64,000 nucleotides of DNA from Nemertoderma westbladi (lineage: Eukaryota; Xenacoelomorpha; Nemertodermatida; Nemertodermatidae). Below, one piece after another: positions 11,980 through 23,026 of this stretch. Numbering within the stretch: the first letter of the stretch is position 1; every line of letters begins with the position of its first letter. The DNA is taken from positions 27,256-91,255 of the forward strand of contig JAUCBJ010001139.1 in NCBI GenBank assembly GCA_032718475.1, read 5' to 3'. A program made the position numbers and the translations under genes. The notes under the pieces were generated by a model. The model was not told where the DNA came from, did no database searches, and saw only the letters and a program-made list of their open reading frames with translations.

Positions 11980-13319
11980 CGATAAATAATAATTACATCA
12001 TCATAAATTCACCCAAATATGCTGACTCTGTTGACTGTTAGCACAGAGCCAGAGCCTGATATTATAATGTTTTCAGTTACTATCGCCCTCGAATTCAGAC
12101 CCAGCTACTAGAAATAGGCCGCGCCCCGCCTTATGTGAATTTCATCAGTATACCGAACTCGTTCGAGACAGAGTGTCGCTATTTAATAGCTACCTCCGCC
12201 CTGTAACAGACCCAGCTACTAACTATAGAACTATAATTAGGACGCCTTCATACAGAACACGTTGCCATTTCATAATGACTCTAAACTGAAGCTACACAAA
12301 GGAAAAGGTGAGAAATGATTATCTAATAATAACACACAAAATCCGATTATTATACATACTCCTCCTTTTAACAAAGCCGCATTCAACTAACTCCCTTATT
12401 ACGTATTAGCCTGTGCTGTATCAATGCCTCAGTGGGTGGTCTTTACTACAACTGAAAGGCCCGACTCAGCTCCAGGTAAGTTAACAATCTGTCAATAATA
12501 AAAATGAAAGCGAGCCGACATTTAGTCAGAGCAACCAAATGGATGTCCAAGGAGACGGGCTGTCTGGACTTGACTGAGTCGAGTTAAATCGCTTCGCCAA
12601 AACGACCAAGTAGCCCATAGGAATACACTACATTTTTTTTGGCGATTTTGGTCATTTTGGCCGCCAAAACGACCAAGTTAATGTTTATTGGGATTGGGAC
12701 TGTATATACTGAAGGATAGACTGTATGCTACTGTACATTATGTAGGCTATGTCAGTATGTAGGCCTATGTCTGTATCTACGCTCTATTTGCAACTTTATT
12801 GAGTTCTCCCTCTGCAATTTTGCGGGCTTGGGACCGTTTTTTGAGTTTTTTGAACACAAAAGGCTGCATTACAAGTACAACTCATAAGATTGTATTGTAA
12901 TAGGGGCAGCTACTCTCTGACAGCTAGATCAGGCCCCGCTCAATGCATGGCTCGCCCCACAATCAGACAATGCTTTGTTTTATTTTGCACATCATGTGCG
13001 CCCCTCTAAACGATTTGAACTACACTTGGATACACGTTTTGCAAGCGTTTCTCACTCGTTTGTACTCTGTTGTAGGCCTACTATTTTTGCACTCTTTTGT
13101 ACTATTTTTGCACTTTATTGTACTCTTTTGCATTCTTTTGTACTATATTGTACTATTTTGTATATTTTTGTACTTTTTTGTACAAATTCGTCGGACCCGC
13201 TATAGCCAGATAGCTAATGCTGTAATGGTATTGACAATCAGACAATTGACATTCCTTAGTTTGTTAGTTTACCGGTCTGCCGGCAGTACTGTAGTTGTAG
13301 TACAGTAGTACATAGTAGG
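11980..13319. other. Intergenic stretch with a TTTTGTACT microsatellite
   Basis: No gene could be supported. At 13070-13185 there is a degenerate array of TTTTGTACTA/TTTTGCACT units. It gives open frames rich in Leu, Phe and Tyr that I regard as repeat by-products. At 12640-12704 lies the inverted partner of the 4942-5003 repeat. Confidence 0.5.
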
Positions 13320-14133
13320 TAGGGCTCGATCGGAGCTCCGGCCTCCGGCTCCGGCTCCGGCCATTTTGGCACCTCCGGCTCCTGCTCCGGCTCCGGTAAA
13401 AATATTGCCGGAGTTAATTTTTTAATAAAGTATTATATTTCGTGCATATTCTAATCTGAACAATTATTTAACACTATAAGTAGGCCTACTGTAGTACAGC
13501 TTCAATATCAAGTATAATCTGACTGTCTGATAATACTGCAGTATTTACTTAAAGTCAATGACTGGCTGACTGTACTGCAGTAGGCCTACTGGTACTGGCC
13601 AGCTGGCTGACTAGCAGACTATTACAGATAGGCCCTACTTTAAAAAATTGTAAATGCTATGATTGTACACTGTCAGACTGTACCACTGCAGCCATTTACT
13701 GCTGTCAAGCATGCCAGCATACTGTACTGCAGTACCGGTACACGTACGGTAGGCTACCTACAGTACACACCTCTACCACAGTTAGACAGTTAGCGAGTTA
13801 GGTACCGGTACTGTAGGTAATTTTTAGCCGTCAGCGTCAGGCCGTCGCCGTCAGCATCAGGCCATCGCCGTCAGCGTCAGGCCGTCTGTCCGTGATAAAT
13901 TAATTATTAAAGTTTAAATTGAAAATTCGTAAATCTATAAATTATGAAATTAATTAGACCTACAGTATGATTGATTATGAGCGATTGGCGAACGATAACC
14001 ATACTTTATTTTTTTTAAATAAATAATTAAATTTTTAAAATTTTTGAAAAACTCCTGCTCCGGCTCCGGCCAAATTGTCCAACTCCGGTTCCTGCTCCGG
14101 CTCCGGCCAAATCCCAACTCCGATCGAGCCCTA
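13320..14133. mobile_element. Non-autonomous hAT-like transposon
   Basis: The ends are a 16-bp inverted repeat TAGGGCTCGATCGGAG, flanked by a perfect 8-bp direct duplication ATAGTAGG (13312-13319 and 14134-14141). An 8-bp TSD and TIRs of the (C/T)AGGG type are characteristic of hAT transposons. Inside both ends are GC-rich CTCCGGCTCCGGC direct repeats (13336-13405 and 14050-14110). The AT-rich middle has a short GCCGTCAGC repeat (13826-13890). There is no transposase frame. Confidence 0.88.
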
Positions 14134-14916
14134 ATAGTAGGCCTACTTAACATTAACATACTGACATAGTCTGACAGTACTGCAGTAACAGCCAGACAGC
14201 CTGGAAGATTACAAATTACAGTACCGATACCGGTACAGAATTAGCTCTACTACCTGTCTACTGCTGTACTGGACTGGTTGAATGAGGTAGAATAAAACGT
14301 CTGTCCTTATCTGATCTGATCTGATCTGATCTGACAGCATCTGATTCTATAACCAATCAGGAGAAAGATATATAATATTTACCTAACTGTCTGTTAGGTA
14401 AATAGCCAATAGCTGAATAGGGGATCACGTTTCAGGTTGCCTGTTACGTATCAGTATCATCATATGAAGTAGCAGTACAGGCATATCGGTATGCATCTAA
14501 TGCACAAAGGCATGTTATTATATATTAAAAATGCGATATACAGTAGGATGAAGGATGGTGGGTATGTAAGTTGTGTGATTGTCCCAGCAAAGATGGATAG
14601 TTTCAGATGTAAACAACTTTCGTAGATTTAGTCTGTTAGTTGGTGTTGAAACAATAAACTTTTATTAAAAACAATACAGCATTTGCTGCAATATTTTTTT
14701 CGTAAATCTTTCTTGTTAATAGTTATCATTATTAATAGTTAAAGTTAATTATATTAATTATAATTAATATTATTAATTAAGTACGGTAATGATTCTTATT
14801 AATATATTACATTTAAAATATGTATGAAATTTAAGAATTTTATTAATTTTACTATTTATTAAAGAATATGGGAAGGTGGATGGGAATGTGGGAATTTATA
14901 AACACTTATTACCTTC

Positions 14917-15078
14917 CAATTGAAGGAAAAGAGCAGGTTACAGCGGCTGTAATTTCTAACCAAAACAATAAACGACGTTGTTACCTACAAATTGGGAAAG
15001 GAGCAGGTTACCGAGACAGGGTTTTCTAACCAAAACAATAAACGATTTTGTTACCTACCAATTGAGGGAAAGGAGAAT
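14917..15078 (+). repeat. Three copies of a GGAAAGGAGCAGGTTAC core
   Basis: Three tandem but degenerate units read CCAATTGAnGGAAAnGAGCAGGTTAC, a variable part, then TAACCAAAACAATAAACGA and TTGTTACCTAC. The same core occurs once at 3483-3541, in the MITEs at 11838-11896 (minus) and 29812-29868 (plus), and in part at 61894-61918. It is a shared module in otherwise different elements. Confidence 0.7.
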
Positions 15079-15632
15079 ATGTTACCGCGGCGGCTTGTTT
15101 ACACAGTTACACCCGTCACCTTCTTACTAACCGTCCTACTGACTGATCAATAGATCATCCCCCTCAAAAAATAAAGGACATCGCGCACGCGCATAAAGCA
15201 CTTAATAAAGATAAATTTAATAAAAACGAATACAATAAAAACAAGAATAAAAACAATAAACGAATTAGTATATGTGCAGGTCACTGTATAAGACATAAAT
15301 AAGCTCTATAATACACTCAATAAAGATAAATTAAAAAAGAATTAAAATCTTCAAATATAAAATTCCAATAAAAGTCGACCGAAAAGTGAAATCCTGGTAT
15401 CTTCACATGGGCGGTATTCTTCACATGGACCGACACCAAAATTTGGCACCAGCCGCTAAAAACAAATTTAAAATTTCTAGCTTATTTTATTTGAATTCCT
15501 TTTAGTTCGTTTCAGTTAGTCTTTTAGTTAGTATCGTTAGTTTCAGAGCGGGAAGTATTATATTGACACCCCCCCCCCCCCCCCGGGTTTAAGGGGAATA
15601 CCGGGGAAACTTCACATGCTGACATAGGCAGA

Positions 15633-15800
15633 AAGTCCAGTACTCATTTAGCTACCATTTAAGGATGCAAGGCAGAGATGCCTCGCTAAACCCTTCAAAA
15701 CATTCGTGCCGAAACGAAAACTACCTTGGCCCCATGCCGGGGTTGAACCCACAACCTCCGAGAGATGTGAATTCAATATAACCACTACACCAAGGTGCGC
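15633..15800 (-). mobile_element. tRNA-derived SINE, copy 1
   Basis: Read on the minus strand it starts GCGCACCTTGGTGTAGTGGT, which contains a tRNA A-box. This is followed by a B-box GGGTTCAACCC and then a non-tRNA body ending in TTAAATGGTAGCTAAATGAG. A second copy at 30950-31115 shares the B-box and the body. A functional tRNA is unlikely, because no proper acceptor stem or anticodon arm could be drawn. Confidence 0.75.
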
Positions 15801-16046
15801 TCTGAACCAAGGTGGAACAAGTGTCAGATACCGTCAGATCAGATCAGATCAGATCAGATAAGGACAGACGTTTTAGCCATCCTACTGGTTGAATGGCAAC
15901 TGGTATAATCAGATAATAGCAATGAATAGGTAGGCCTATTCATAATACTGTAATACCGGTACTATAATAATACTGTAATAATAATAATACTGTAATATAA
16001 GATCTGAAGATTGTAGAATTGTTATTGAAATACTGAAATAGGCCTA

Positions 16047-19000
16047 ATGGCTACCGGTATTAGAGAAAATGAAACTGAGATTTATGTTACTCTACCACAA
16101 GGGGAGCGCGTTACTGAAATTGTATCCGCAAATATACCAGTGATGGATATACTTATTCATTTAAGTAAGAAATATTCCTTAATACCAGCCGAATATTATT
16201 TATATTGTGGTGATGATACTTGCAAAACTCGCCCAAGCGCTAATATTACATTGACAACATGCAATTCAACTAACTTTCATATTGTCCCTCGAAATAATGA
16301 AATCCAGAAAAAAGTTAAAACTCCAGGATTCGAGGAGTCAGTTAGACTTCAGGTTATATTCCCAAATACTTCCCGACTTTTGTTTCGTGTAAATCCAAAA
16401 ATTCCAATTGTCGATAATATCCTTCCAGTTGTTTGCGATCGCAAACAATTAAACCCTATTGATTGGGTATTTGAACTGCCGTCTGACCCTGGTAACCCGA
16501 TTAACTTGCAGTGCTGTTTAGACGATTTCCAGACAAGGGAATTAGTCCTTACACAGCGGATTTCAGTATCTACCAGTAGTTGTACCCCAGGCGAGGATGA
16601 TGAATACTTCGGATCGATCGCAGGACCTGGCCAACCGATCTCCCAACCCTCGATGTTGCCTATCCCAACTTATCGGGATCATCGATGTTCATTTAGTTCG
16701 GGAATCGAAGCGCCGGATCTGGAGAGAAGATCCGAAGGTGAGTCGAGTGATGAGTGTTTACAACGCCGTTCAGTGAGTATGAGTAACTTGAGTCAGCCAA
16801 AGAAAGATAAAAAGAAGCTCAAATCTTTTCGCAACTGGTTTCCTTTTTTTCACAAGAAAAAGACAAATAAATCTAAACTGAAGGATATCCCGTTAAACTC
16901 GAGTAGTCTACCCCGACCGGGATCATTGGGGGGCGTCTCCAGAACATCTTCCACCTCTTCTAGTATATATAAACGAAACGTCACCCCTTCACGCGCTAAA
17001 TATCGCAATCCCAGCGTCGCAGTCTCCACTCCAGATCTACTCGGGGATTCAGACCGGGGGAGATTGTCTCTGGAATCGCGGCCTGAACCAATTGGTGGCA
17101 GCGGAGATATCCCCTTATACGCGGGGAATTCCTGGCATTCAACCTCAACAAAAGTTACCAAGAAGAGACAGGCGCCGCCCCCACCTGTCCTCCCTTCTTT
17201 AGACACGAATAAACCTTCAGCTAAAAGTTGCACCTCAATTAGTGATAATTTCCTTGCGAAAGTCTCCCATGGTAAAGGAAAGGCTCCAGCCCCACCAATC
17301 AATCGCCTCAATCGTAAAAGTAGAGCGAAATCTATAGACGGTGCTGATATTGTCTCCTCTTACTTCCCTTTAGCCGCCCCCAGTAGGACCCCTCGCATGG
17401 ACTCGCCACCTACATTCGAGCCCCCGCCCCCGCCTACCAGCGACCCCCCCGGGGAGCCCCTCTCTATCCGTAGACTCCACGCTACCGGCCGGATTGCCGT
17501 CCACATGTCCCAGGAGGATATCAACAGCCTCGGACTGTCCGACAGCGTCGGACTGTCCGACAGCGTTTCCCTTTCCTCTCGTGACTCCCGAAGCGACGAC
17601 GACGACTCGTTCGACGGCGTTTCGAGTTCGACGATTAGCGAGACGCAGTTGGGGTTGGAGTTGGACAATGTTATCAGGGAGGCCGAACGACTCCTCGCCT
17701 CCAGACAGGAGGCGATGGTGCAGACCGACGTCTCGGTAAACCTCCTACATCCATCTGTGTTTTTTCCTCCGATGTCTCTTCCAACCGAATCTCCTTGTCT
17801 TCCGTTGGATGCCGTCGATTGTCTTCCGACTCCGGGCGGTTCCGTCGATACGGACGCGTCGACGCCGACCAGACAGTCTCCGGACATCAGTGACACTCCC
17901 CAATACGAGACTCATAAACGGAACTCTGTAGTTATAAATAGCGGCGCTTCCGAAATACTCAACATTATTCAAGTGAAACATAACGAGACTTTCAACATTC
18001 CGAAAGTTGATTTAATTTATTCTACAGACTATGTTGTACCGGTAGCGGCCACCGATATCCTTCCGATTGTTCCTCTTAAAGAAGCGACACTGACAGACGC
18101 GACAGGGATCCCGCCGCCGCCGGGGTTCATAGATGATAATAATGCGCCACCGGAGGGAACCACTACGCCACCCGATGGCGCCACTTTTCCACTGGATGAC
18201 GCCACTTTGCCACTTGATGGTGCCACTTTGCCACCCGATGGCACGACTTTGCCACTTGATGGTGCCACTTCACCGTCCAATGGAGCAACTTTGCCACCCG
18301 ACGGCGCCACTGTGCCACCCGATGGCGCTACTGTGCCACCCGATGGCGCTACTTTACCACTGGATGGTGCCACTTTGCCAACAGATGGCACGACTTTGCC
18401 ACTGGATGGTGTCACTTCACCGTCCCATGGAGCCACTTTGCCACCCGACGGCGCCACCTTACCACCCGATGATGCCACTTCGCCTGTTGGCGAAGATTCC
18501 TTGTTGTTTTCCTCCAAACATTCCGATTGCATTCCGACTAACCGCTCTCTGTCTCCCCAACTGGACTGTTTAACTGACGACGGCAGCACAACGGTAGAGG
18601 AAGACGCCGATAATAGCGAGTATATTAATAATAGAGTCGATCCAACGCACGCCGCGTCGCAATCGCCACCGGTGGTGGAAGAGTGCCGCACAGATCACCT
18701 GGAATCGGCACCCAAAGATGATAAGTTTCGCGTAACTGCAAGTAACACGGACTACTTCCAGGACACGTTGAACGACGTTTCCGATAGCGAGCTGCGGTCG
18801 GACAACCAGCTGGGTGACCCCGCGAAACCGTTGGTTAATAACGGTTTCATCGGGAACGGCGTAGTTACGGATATATACGATATATTCGGCGAGGGAGTCC
18901 AACCGGGGTCCGAAGGAATAGTCTCCGAGGTAATTCCGACAAAAACAATTAGCTACAAACGCAGTACTCGCGAGAGAGTTACGAGTGATAGTAGCGTCGC

Positions 19001-19943
19001 ACCGCCTAGCGTTATTATTAATACTGTAATTCCACCTTCTATGGTGGAGGCGGAGAAACAGCGGTCTTCCCGCAGCGGAAACGTCGCTAAACGTATCGCT
19101 ATGTTCCAATCCCGTGACGTTTCCTCCATGGAGTTACCCGAGTCTCAACCAAATATAATCTCCACTGCTGACGAAACGGAAACGCTTGTGGATGTTGTTT
19201 TGTCTACGAAGCAACAGACCTCAGATACTCTGGATCAGCAGCACTCATTGCGATCGCAGTCCAATCCGGTGGCACCACACTCAGCAGCACCACACTCTGT
19301 GGCACCCCATACGGTGGCACCACATACGGTGGCACCCCATACGGTGGCACCCCATACGGTGGCACCCCATACGGTGGCACCCCATACGGTGGCACCACAT
19401 TCAATAGCACCCCATGCGGTGGCACCCCATACGGTGGCAGCACATTCAATAGCACCCCATGCGGTGGCACGCCATACGGTGGTACCACACTCAGCAGCAC
19501 CACACTCAGTGACACCCCATGCGGTGGCACCACATACAGTGGCACCACACTCAGTGAAACCCCATGCGGTGGCACCACACTCAGTGACACCCCATGCGGT
19601 GGCACCACACTCAGTGACACCCCATGCGGTGGCACCACACTCAGTAGTGCCACCCCATCCCATTCCACCACACTCAATGTTAGCCAACCGACAGACCCGT
19701 ACACCCGAGGTTTCCCCAATGCGGCACCACTCCTTACTAGACACCAGCAGCCCCCAGACTGTCTCCCGTCCCACACAGAGACGCAACTCATCCTCGGCCG
19801 TCATCAGCGCCCCTCCACCTTCGCGTGCGCCCCCTAGCGGCAGACCGCTGAAGGACGACCAACTGTTGCAGCTTAGACGCCGTTCTGGGGGTGTGGCGGC
19901 TCTAGCACTGCAGTTTGCCGACAGAAATACCGACTCTTTCTAG
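16047..19943 (+). CDS. COBL: Cordon-bleu-like actin nucleator (COBL family)
   Basis: This is a single uninterrupted frame of 1298 residues. Residues about 9-90 and 98-170 form two ubiquitin-like segments. The second (VRLQVIFPNTSRLLFRV...DWVFELP) fits the cordon-bleu ubiquitin-like domain. Around residue 371 is KKRQAPPPP, and around 410 is KGKAPAPP. These match the 'KRAP' motifs by which vertebrate Cobl binds syndapins. The middle is disordered and Ser/Pro-rich. Residues about 700-812 are a decapeptide-type PPDGATLP repeat, and about 1072-1205 an APHTV/APHSV repeat. A classical WH2 domain (LLxxI...LKKV) is not clear. The C-terminus instead has two related motifs, GNVAKRIAMFQSR and GGVAALALQFADR. 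COBL proteins promote actin filament nucleation at the cell cortex. Vertebrate genes have many exons, so this intronless form is unusual. The first ATG follows an upstream region with no open frame. Confidence 0.85.
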   Translation: MATGIRENETEIYVTLPQGERVTEIVSANIPVMDILIHLSKKYSLIPAEYYLYCGDDTCKTRPSANITLTTCNSTNFHIVPRNNEIQKKVKTPGFEESVRLQVIFPNTSRLLFRVNPKIPIVDNILPVVCDRKQLNPIDWVFELPSDPGNPINLQCCLDDFQTRELVLTQRISVSTSSCTPGEDDEYFGSIAGPGQPISQPSMLPIPTYRDHRCSFSSGIEAPDLERRSEGESSDECLQRRSVSMSNLSQPKKDKKKLKSFRNWFPFFHKKKTNKSKLKDIPLNSSSLPRPGSLGGVSRTSSTSSSIYKRNVTPSRAKYRNPSVAVSTPDLLGDSDRGRLSLESRPEPIGGSGDIPLYAGNSWHSTSTKVTKKRQAPPPPVLPSLDTNKPSAKSCTSISDNFLAKVSHGKGKAPAPPINRLNRKSRAKSIDGADIVSSYFPLAAPSRTPRMDSPPTFEPPPPPTSDPPGEPLSIRRLHATGRIAVHMSQEDINSLGLSDSVGLSDSVSLSSRDSRSDDDDSFDGVSSSTISETQLGLELDNVIREAERLLASRQEAMVQTDVSVNLLHPSVFFPPMSLPTESPCLPLDAVDCLPTPGGSVDTDASTPTRQSPDISDTPQYETHKRNSVVINSGASEILNIIQVKHNETFNIPKVDLIYSTDYVVPVAATDILPIVPLKEATLTDATGIPPPPGFIDDNNAPPEGTTTPPDGATFPLDDATLPLDGATLPPDGTTLPLDGATSPSNGATLPPDGATVPPDGATVPPDGATLPLDGATLPTDGTTLPLDGVTSPSHGATLPPDGATLPPDDATSPVGEDSLLFSSKHSDCIPTNRSLSPQLDCLTDDGSTTVEEDADNSEYINNRVDPTHAASQSPPVVEECRTDHLESAPKDDKFRVTASNTDYFQDTLNDVSDSELRSDNQLGDPAKPLVNNGFIGNGVVTDIYDIFGEGVQPGSEGIVSEVIPTKTISYKRSTRERVTSDSSVAPPSVIINTVIPPSMVEAEKQRSSRSGNVAKRIAMFQSRDVSSMELPESQPNIISTADETETLVDVVLSTKQQTSDTLDQQHSLRSQSNPVAPHSAAPHSVAPHTVAPHTVAPHTVAPHTVAPHTVAPHTVAPHSIAPHAVAPHTVAAHSIAPHAVARHTVVPHSAAPHSVTPHAVAPHTVAPHSVKPHAVAPHSVTPHAVAPHSVTPHAVAPHSVVPPHPIPPHSMLANRQTRTPEVSPMRHHSLLDTSSPQTVSRPTQRRNSSSAVISAPPPSRAPPSGRPLKDDQLLQLRRRSGGVAALALQFADRNTDSF

Positions 19944-20050
19944 CCGCTTTCTAGTCTTTCTAGAGCTTCCTAGTTCTCTGCTTTACCTATGGCAGCGCGC
20001 CTGCTGTTGTGCATAATAATAACATAGTTTATATTGTAGTTCAAGTTTCA

Positions 20051-20056
20051 AATAAA
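20051..20056 (+). promoter_or_regulatory. Candidate poly(A) signal for COBL
   Basis: AATAAA lies 108 bp after the COBL stop codon, in AT-rich sequence. The position fits a short 3' UTR. Confidence 0.55.
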
Positions 20057-20117
20057 TATATACAAAATTAACATATAAATATTGTACAGATGTAGTTGAA
20101 TGAAGTTATCAGATACA

Positions 20118-20444
20118 CCATGTCGTTCTGGAATATAATATGTTAATTCAGTGACCTTCCCACCCCCACCTCAGCTTATTTGTCTACAAATCTAAAAGAT
20201 AGTTTCACCTCACAACTTAATGAAAGCGAAAATAAAAATTCTGGCTCACCCAGAAGGAGGGGGGAGGTGAAACTATCTCTGCTTCAAATTTCATATAATC
20301 TCATTAATTGTGGCCTTTTTACAAATTCTGAACTGAATTCAAAATACGATTTAATTCAAACTATCTACATTTCAAACGTGCTGTGATTTGTTACAATTAG
20401 TGAGGGAGACCTTAAATGCAACACTATATTCCAGAACATGGCGT
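20118..20444. mobile_element. Small foldback/MITE-like element
   Basis: The left end CCATGTCGTTCTGGAATATA is inverted at the right as TATATTCCAGAACATGG. An inner pair AGATAGTTTCACCTC (20198-20212) and GAGGTGAAACTATCT (20265-20279) makes a second nested stem. No gene and no convincing target duplication are seen. It sits directly downstream of the COBL poly(A) signal. Confidence 0.55.
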
Positions 20445-22994
20445 AAATGAAACGGTATGGGTATTTGAGGCCATTTGAATAGTATATTGTGTCAGGCAAT
20501 TTAGTTGGAATTCCACCCCAGCCGTATTTTTTTGCGCAAAGTTTCAACCAAACACACCCACACTTGCACCTCACCCATCCCTCTGTCTGTGTGGTGCGCC
20601 ATTTAGTTTGGTATCGTATTTCACTCACTTTTTTGCCATTTGTTAAAATGTAACTACTATTTGAATGGCCCCTTTACTTTGTTAAAAACTTAGTTTGTAA
20701 TTCCGAAATTCTTGAATTTAATCAATTATAATTAACCTTCCGCACATTAAGGACAATTTATATTTTATTTTTTTTTTATTTATTTTATTTTGATTTTGGT
20801 CTGTAATTTTATTGTGATTAAGGGATATAAATTTTATATCTTAGAATGTTTTTAATAATTTATATTTTTTTATGTACCGGTGTCTCATTGGATTAATTAT
20901 TAAGTATCAATGTTATACAAATAGCCCTAAATGAAAGTGGAATAATGCAGATAGTTAAACCTTTTAACTGTAATTAATAATCGTGCCACAATTAGTAATT
21001 TCATAATTTATATTTAATTAATGCTGTTGTTTGATATACAAATTTACTGAACTCAATGAAGTGATTTTTATGATAATTATAAAAATATTATCTATCTTGC
21101 GGAGATATGTAAATTATTATTCACTGTATATATATAGTAATTAATTACCTATATAGGTTGTTTATTTCATTTTGGTAACAAATTATAACACGAGTGAGGC
21201 CTTCGTGCAGCAAAAGCTGAAAGCCATCTTTGCGAACAATTATAATTATACTATGGCTACTATAATATAGTATATGGTTATATTATTGGCTTCCGACACA
21301 CACACAGTGACACACAGACTTTTAGAAAACGGCCTTAGTTTAATTCTAACAGTTCGCTGATGGCTCGCTGTTTTGACTCGCCCCACAAATACATTTCCGC
21401 TATAATTTATTTGTAGCTCGTAATTATTTTTCCATGGCACATCTTTTAATAATTTTGGCACGTGAATTAATATTTCTGGCAGATTTTTTTCACAACGTTT
21501 GGTACCGTTAGTTAAAATAGTTTGTTGTTAATCAATCATCTATTGTTTTGGTTACATAAGTCTGCTTATTTGTATTAATATCGTTTCCCCCCAATTGATT
21601 AAATTATTTTCCAGTATTATAATAGAAACATGTTCCGTTTCTCTTTAATAGAATACATACCAGCAAAAATAAATTATGTGCCAGTATAATTAAATATTGT
21701 ATGCCAGTTTAATAAAAAATGTGCCATTTTGATATTATTCCTTTAAACTGTGCCACGTTCAGTATTTAACATTAATATTTAAAAAAATATTAAATATTCA
21801 TAATATTAAGAAGAGAGGCAATTGCTTTCAGTTTACGATAACTCATTGTTAACGTCTTGATAGGCCGTTTATAAGTAGAATAGCCTTCAAACCGTATCCT
21901 TCAACCGTGGTTTAAGGGGTTTGTTGTTGAAATACCGGGATCTGAGCAGAAAGTGTCAATCAGCCAATATCCCCAATCCAATGAATTTCAGTATTTCCTT
22001 ATGTTATTATTTATGAAAGTCTTGTTATGGTTATAATGCCGGGCTGAGTTGTAATCCTGTCTGACGTAATGAAATGAAACATTATCAATATAAACTCCTC
22101 AGGTGTGGCTCATCCTGGTCCCCATAATGAAAACGACACAGTTTATAGGGATAATTACACTTTTTTCAGCCAAATTTATTCTGAGTGTAAAATAGAAATA
22201 CGACTGATTAAATTTATGAAATTAAAAAAAGACTTCCACAAGGTTTATCGTTCAGAGCAATAAAATATACCATACACAGGGACAGAAAGTCAAAGACTCA
22301 ACGATGGTTGTCGTGGTACAATGGTCATAGCAGACTGACAAATTGACAGTTCAGGTAGTTAATAGCAGAGGTACCGGTAGTATTTTATCAGCAAAATCTT
22401 TTAATAATTTTTTAAACTAATGTAAATTATTTGAAAAGAAATCTGCGAGCGAAACCAGCAATGTAATTTTGAAGTTATTTTTACCGGAAAATCTTGCATT
22501 TGTTTCAAATATCGATAATATCGATAGTGTACCTGTCTGTGTATTATGTCACTTCTGTACAATTTCCACCTTTTCTTTTCCCGGATATTTTCTCCCAAAC
22601 AGTGCTCCCGGGAGTTCGTCACCATTATGTTGTGTTTCTTAAAGAACCATCCCTCTTTGATGATTTCTTGTGCTGTTTTTACCGGCTGCGTTTTTTAACA
22701 CATAAAACAAGTGATGCATTTTTTGTTTCAAAAATACCGAAAAATAATAAAAAATTTCGCGATTTTTTACACAAAAAATGCCATAACTTTTTTGAAACAA
22801 AATTTCAAAGTTCTTTAACCAACACAATTTTTCCGCGGAATATTCCTCTACATAATTCTGCAAACAGAACGAAAATCGGTTGAGTAGTTAAAAAGTAGAT
22901 ATAAAGTGTCCCAAAAAAGCCAACGCGAGAAAAATGACATTTTAATTTCCTCCTGATTACAACTAACCAAACATGTAGACTTGGGGTGAAGGTG

Positions 22995-23026
<32 letters not shown>

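Larger units (their letters stand above)
14285..15883. mobile_element. TIR element upstream of the COBL gene
   Basis: The ends share TAAAACGTCTGTCCTTATC followed by five TGATC pentamers (14297-14333), inverted at 15837-15875. The outer 8 bases on each side are imperfect. Just outside lies the same 12-mer, ACTGGTTGAATG, on both sides (14273-14284 and 15884-15895). This is the expected form of a target-site duplication, although 12 bp is long. The interior holds a three-fold 60-70 bp repeat (14917-15078), a G/C run at 15570 and a SINE (15633-15800). The right end is about 160 bp from the COBL start codon, so it may have displaced or supplied promoter sequence. Confidence 0.75.

Noticed and set aside
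4944-12702. A single 7.8-kb transposon defined by the outer inverted repeat
   Set aside because: The bases outside the two ends do not match as a target duplication, and a third partial copy lies between. Kept as an inverted repeat pair only.
12943-13308. Hydrophobic membrane-protein-like frame
   Set aside because: It consists mostly of the TTTTGTACT microsatellite translated.
15720-15800. Functional tRNA gene on the minus strand
   Set aside because: The same head occurs at 30950-31115 with the same non-tRNA body, so it is a SINE.
18029-18691. Long minus-strand frame opposite COBL
   Set aside because: It mirrors the PPDGATLP repeat, whose period keeps the reverse frame open. No independent features. 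The same applies to 17360-17896, 19204-19791 and 19235-19804.
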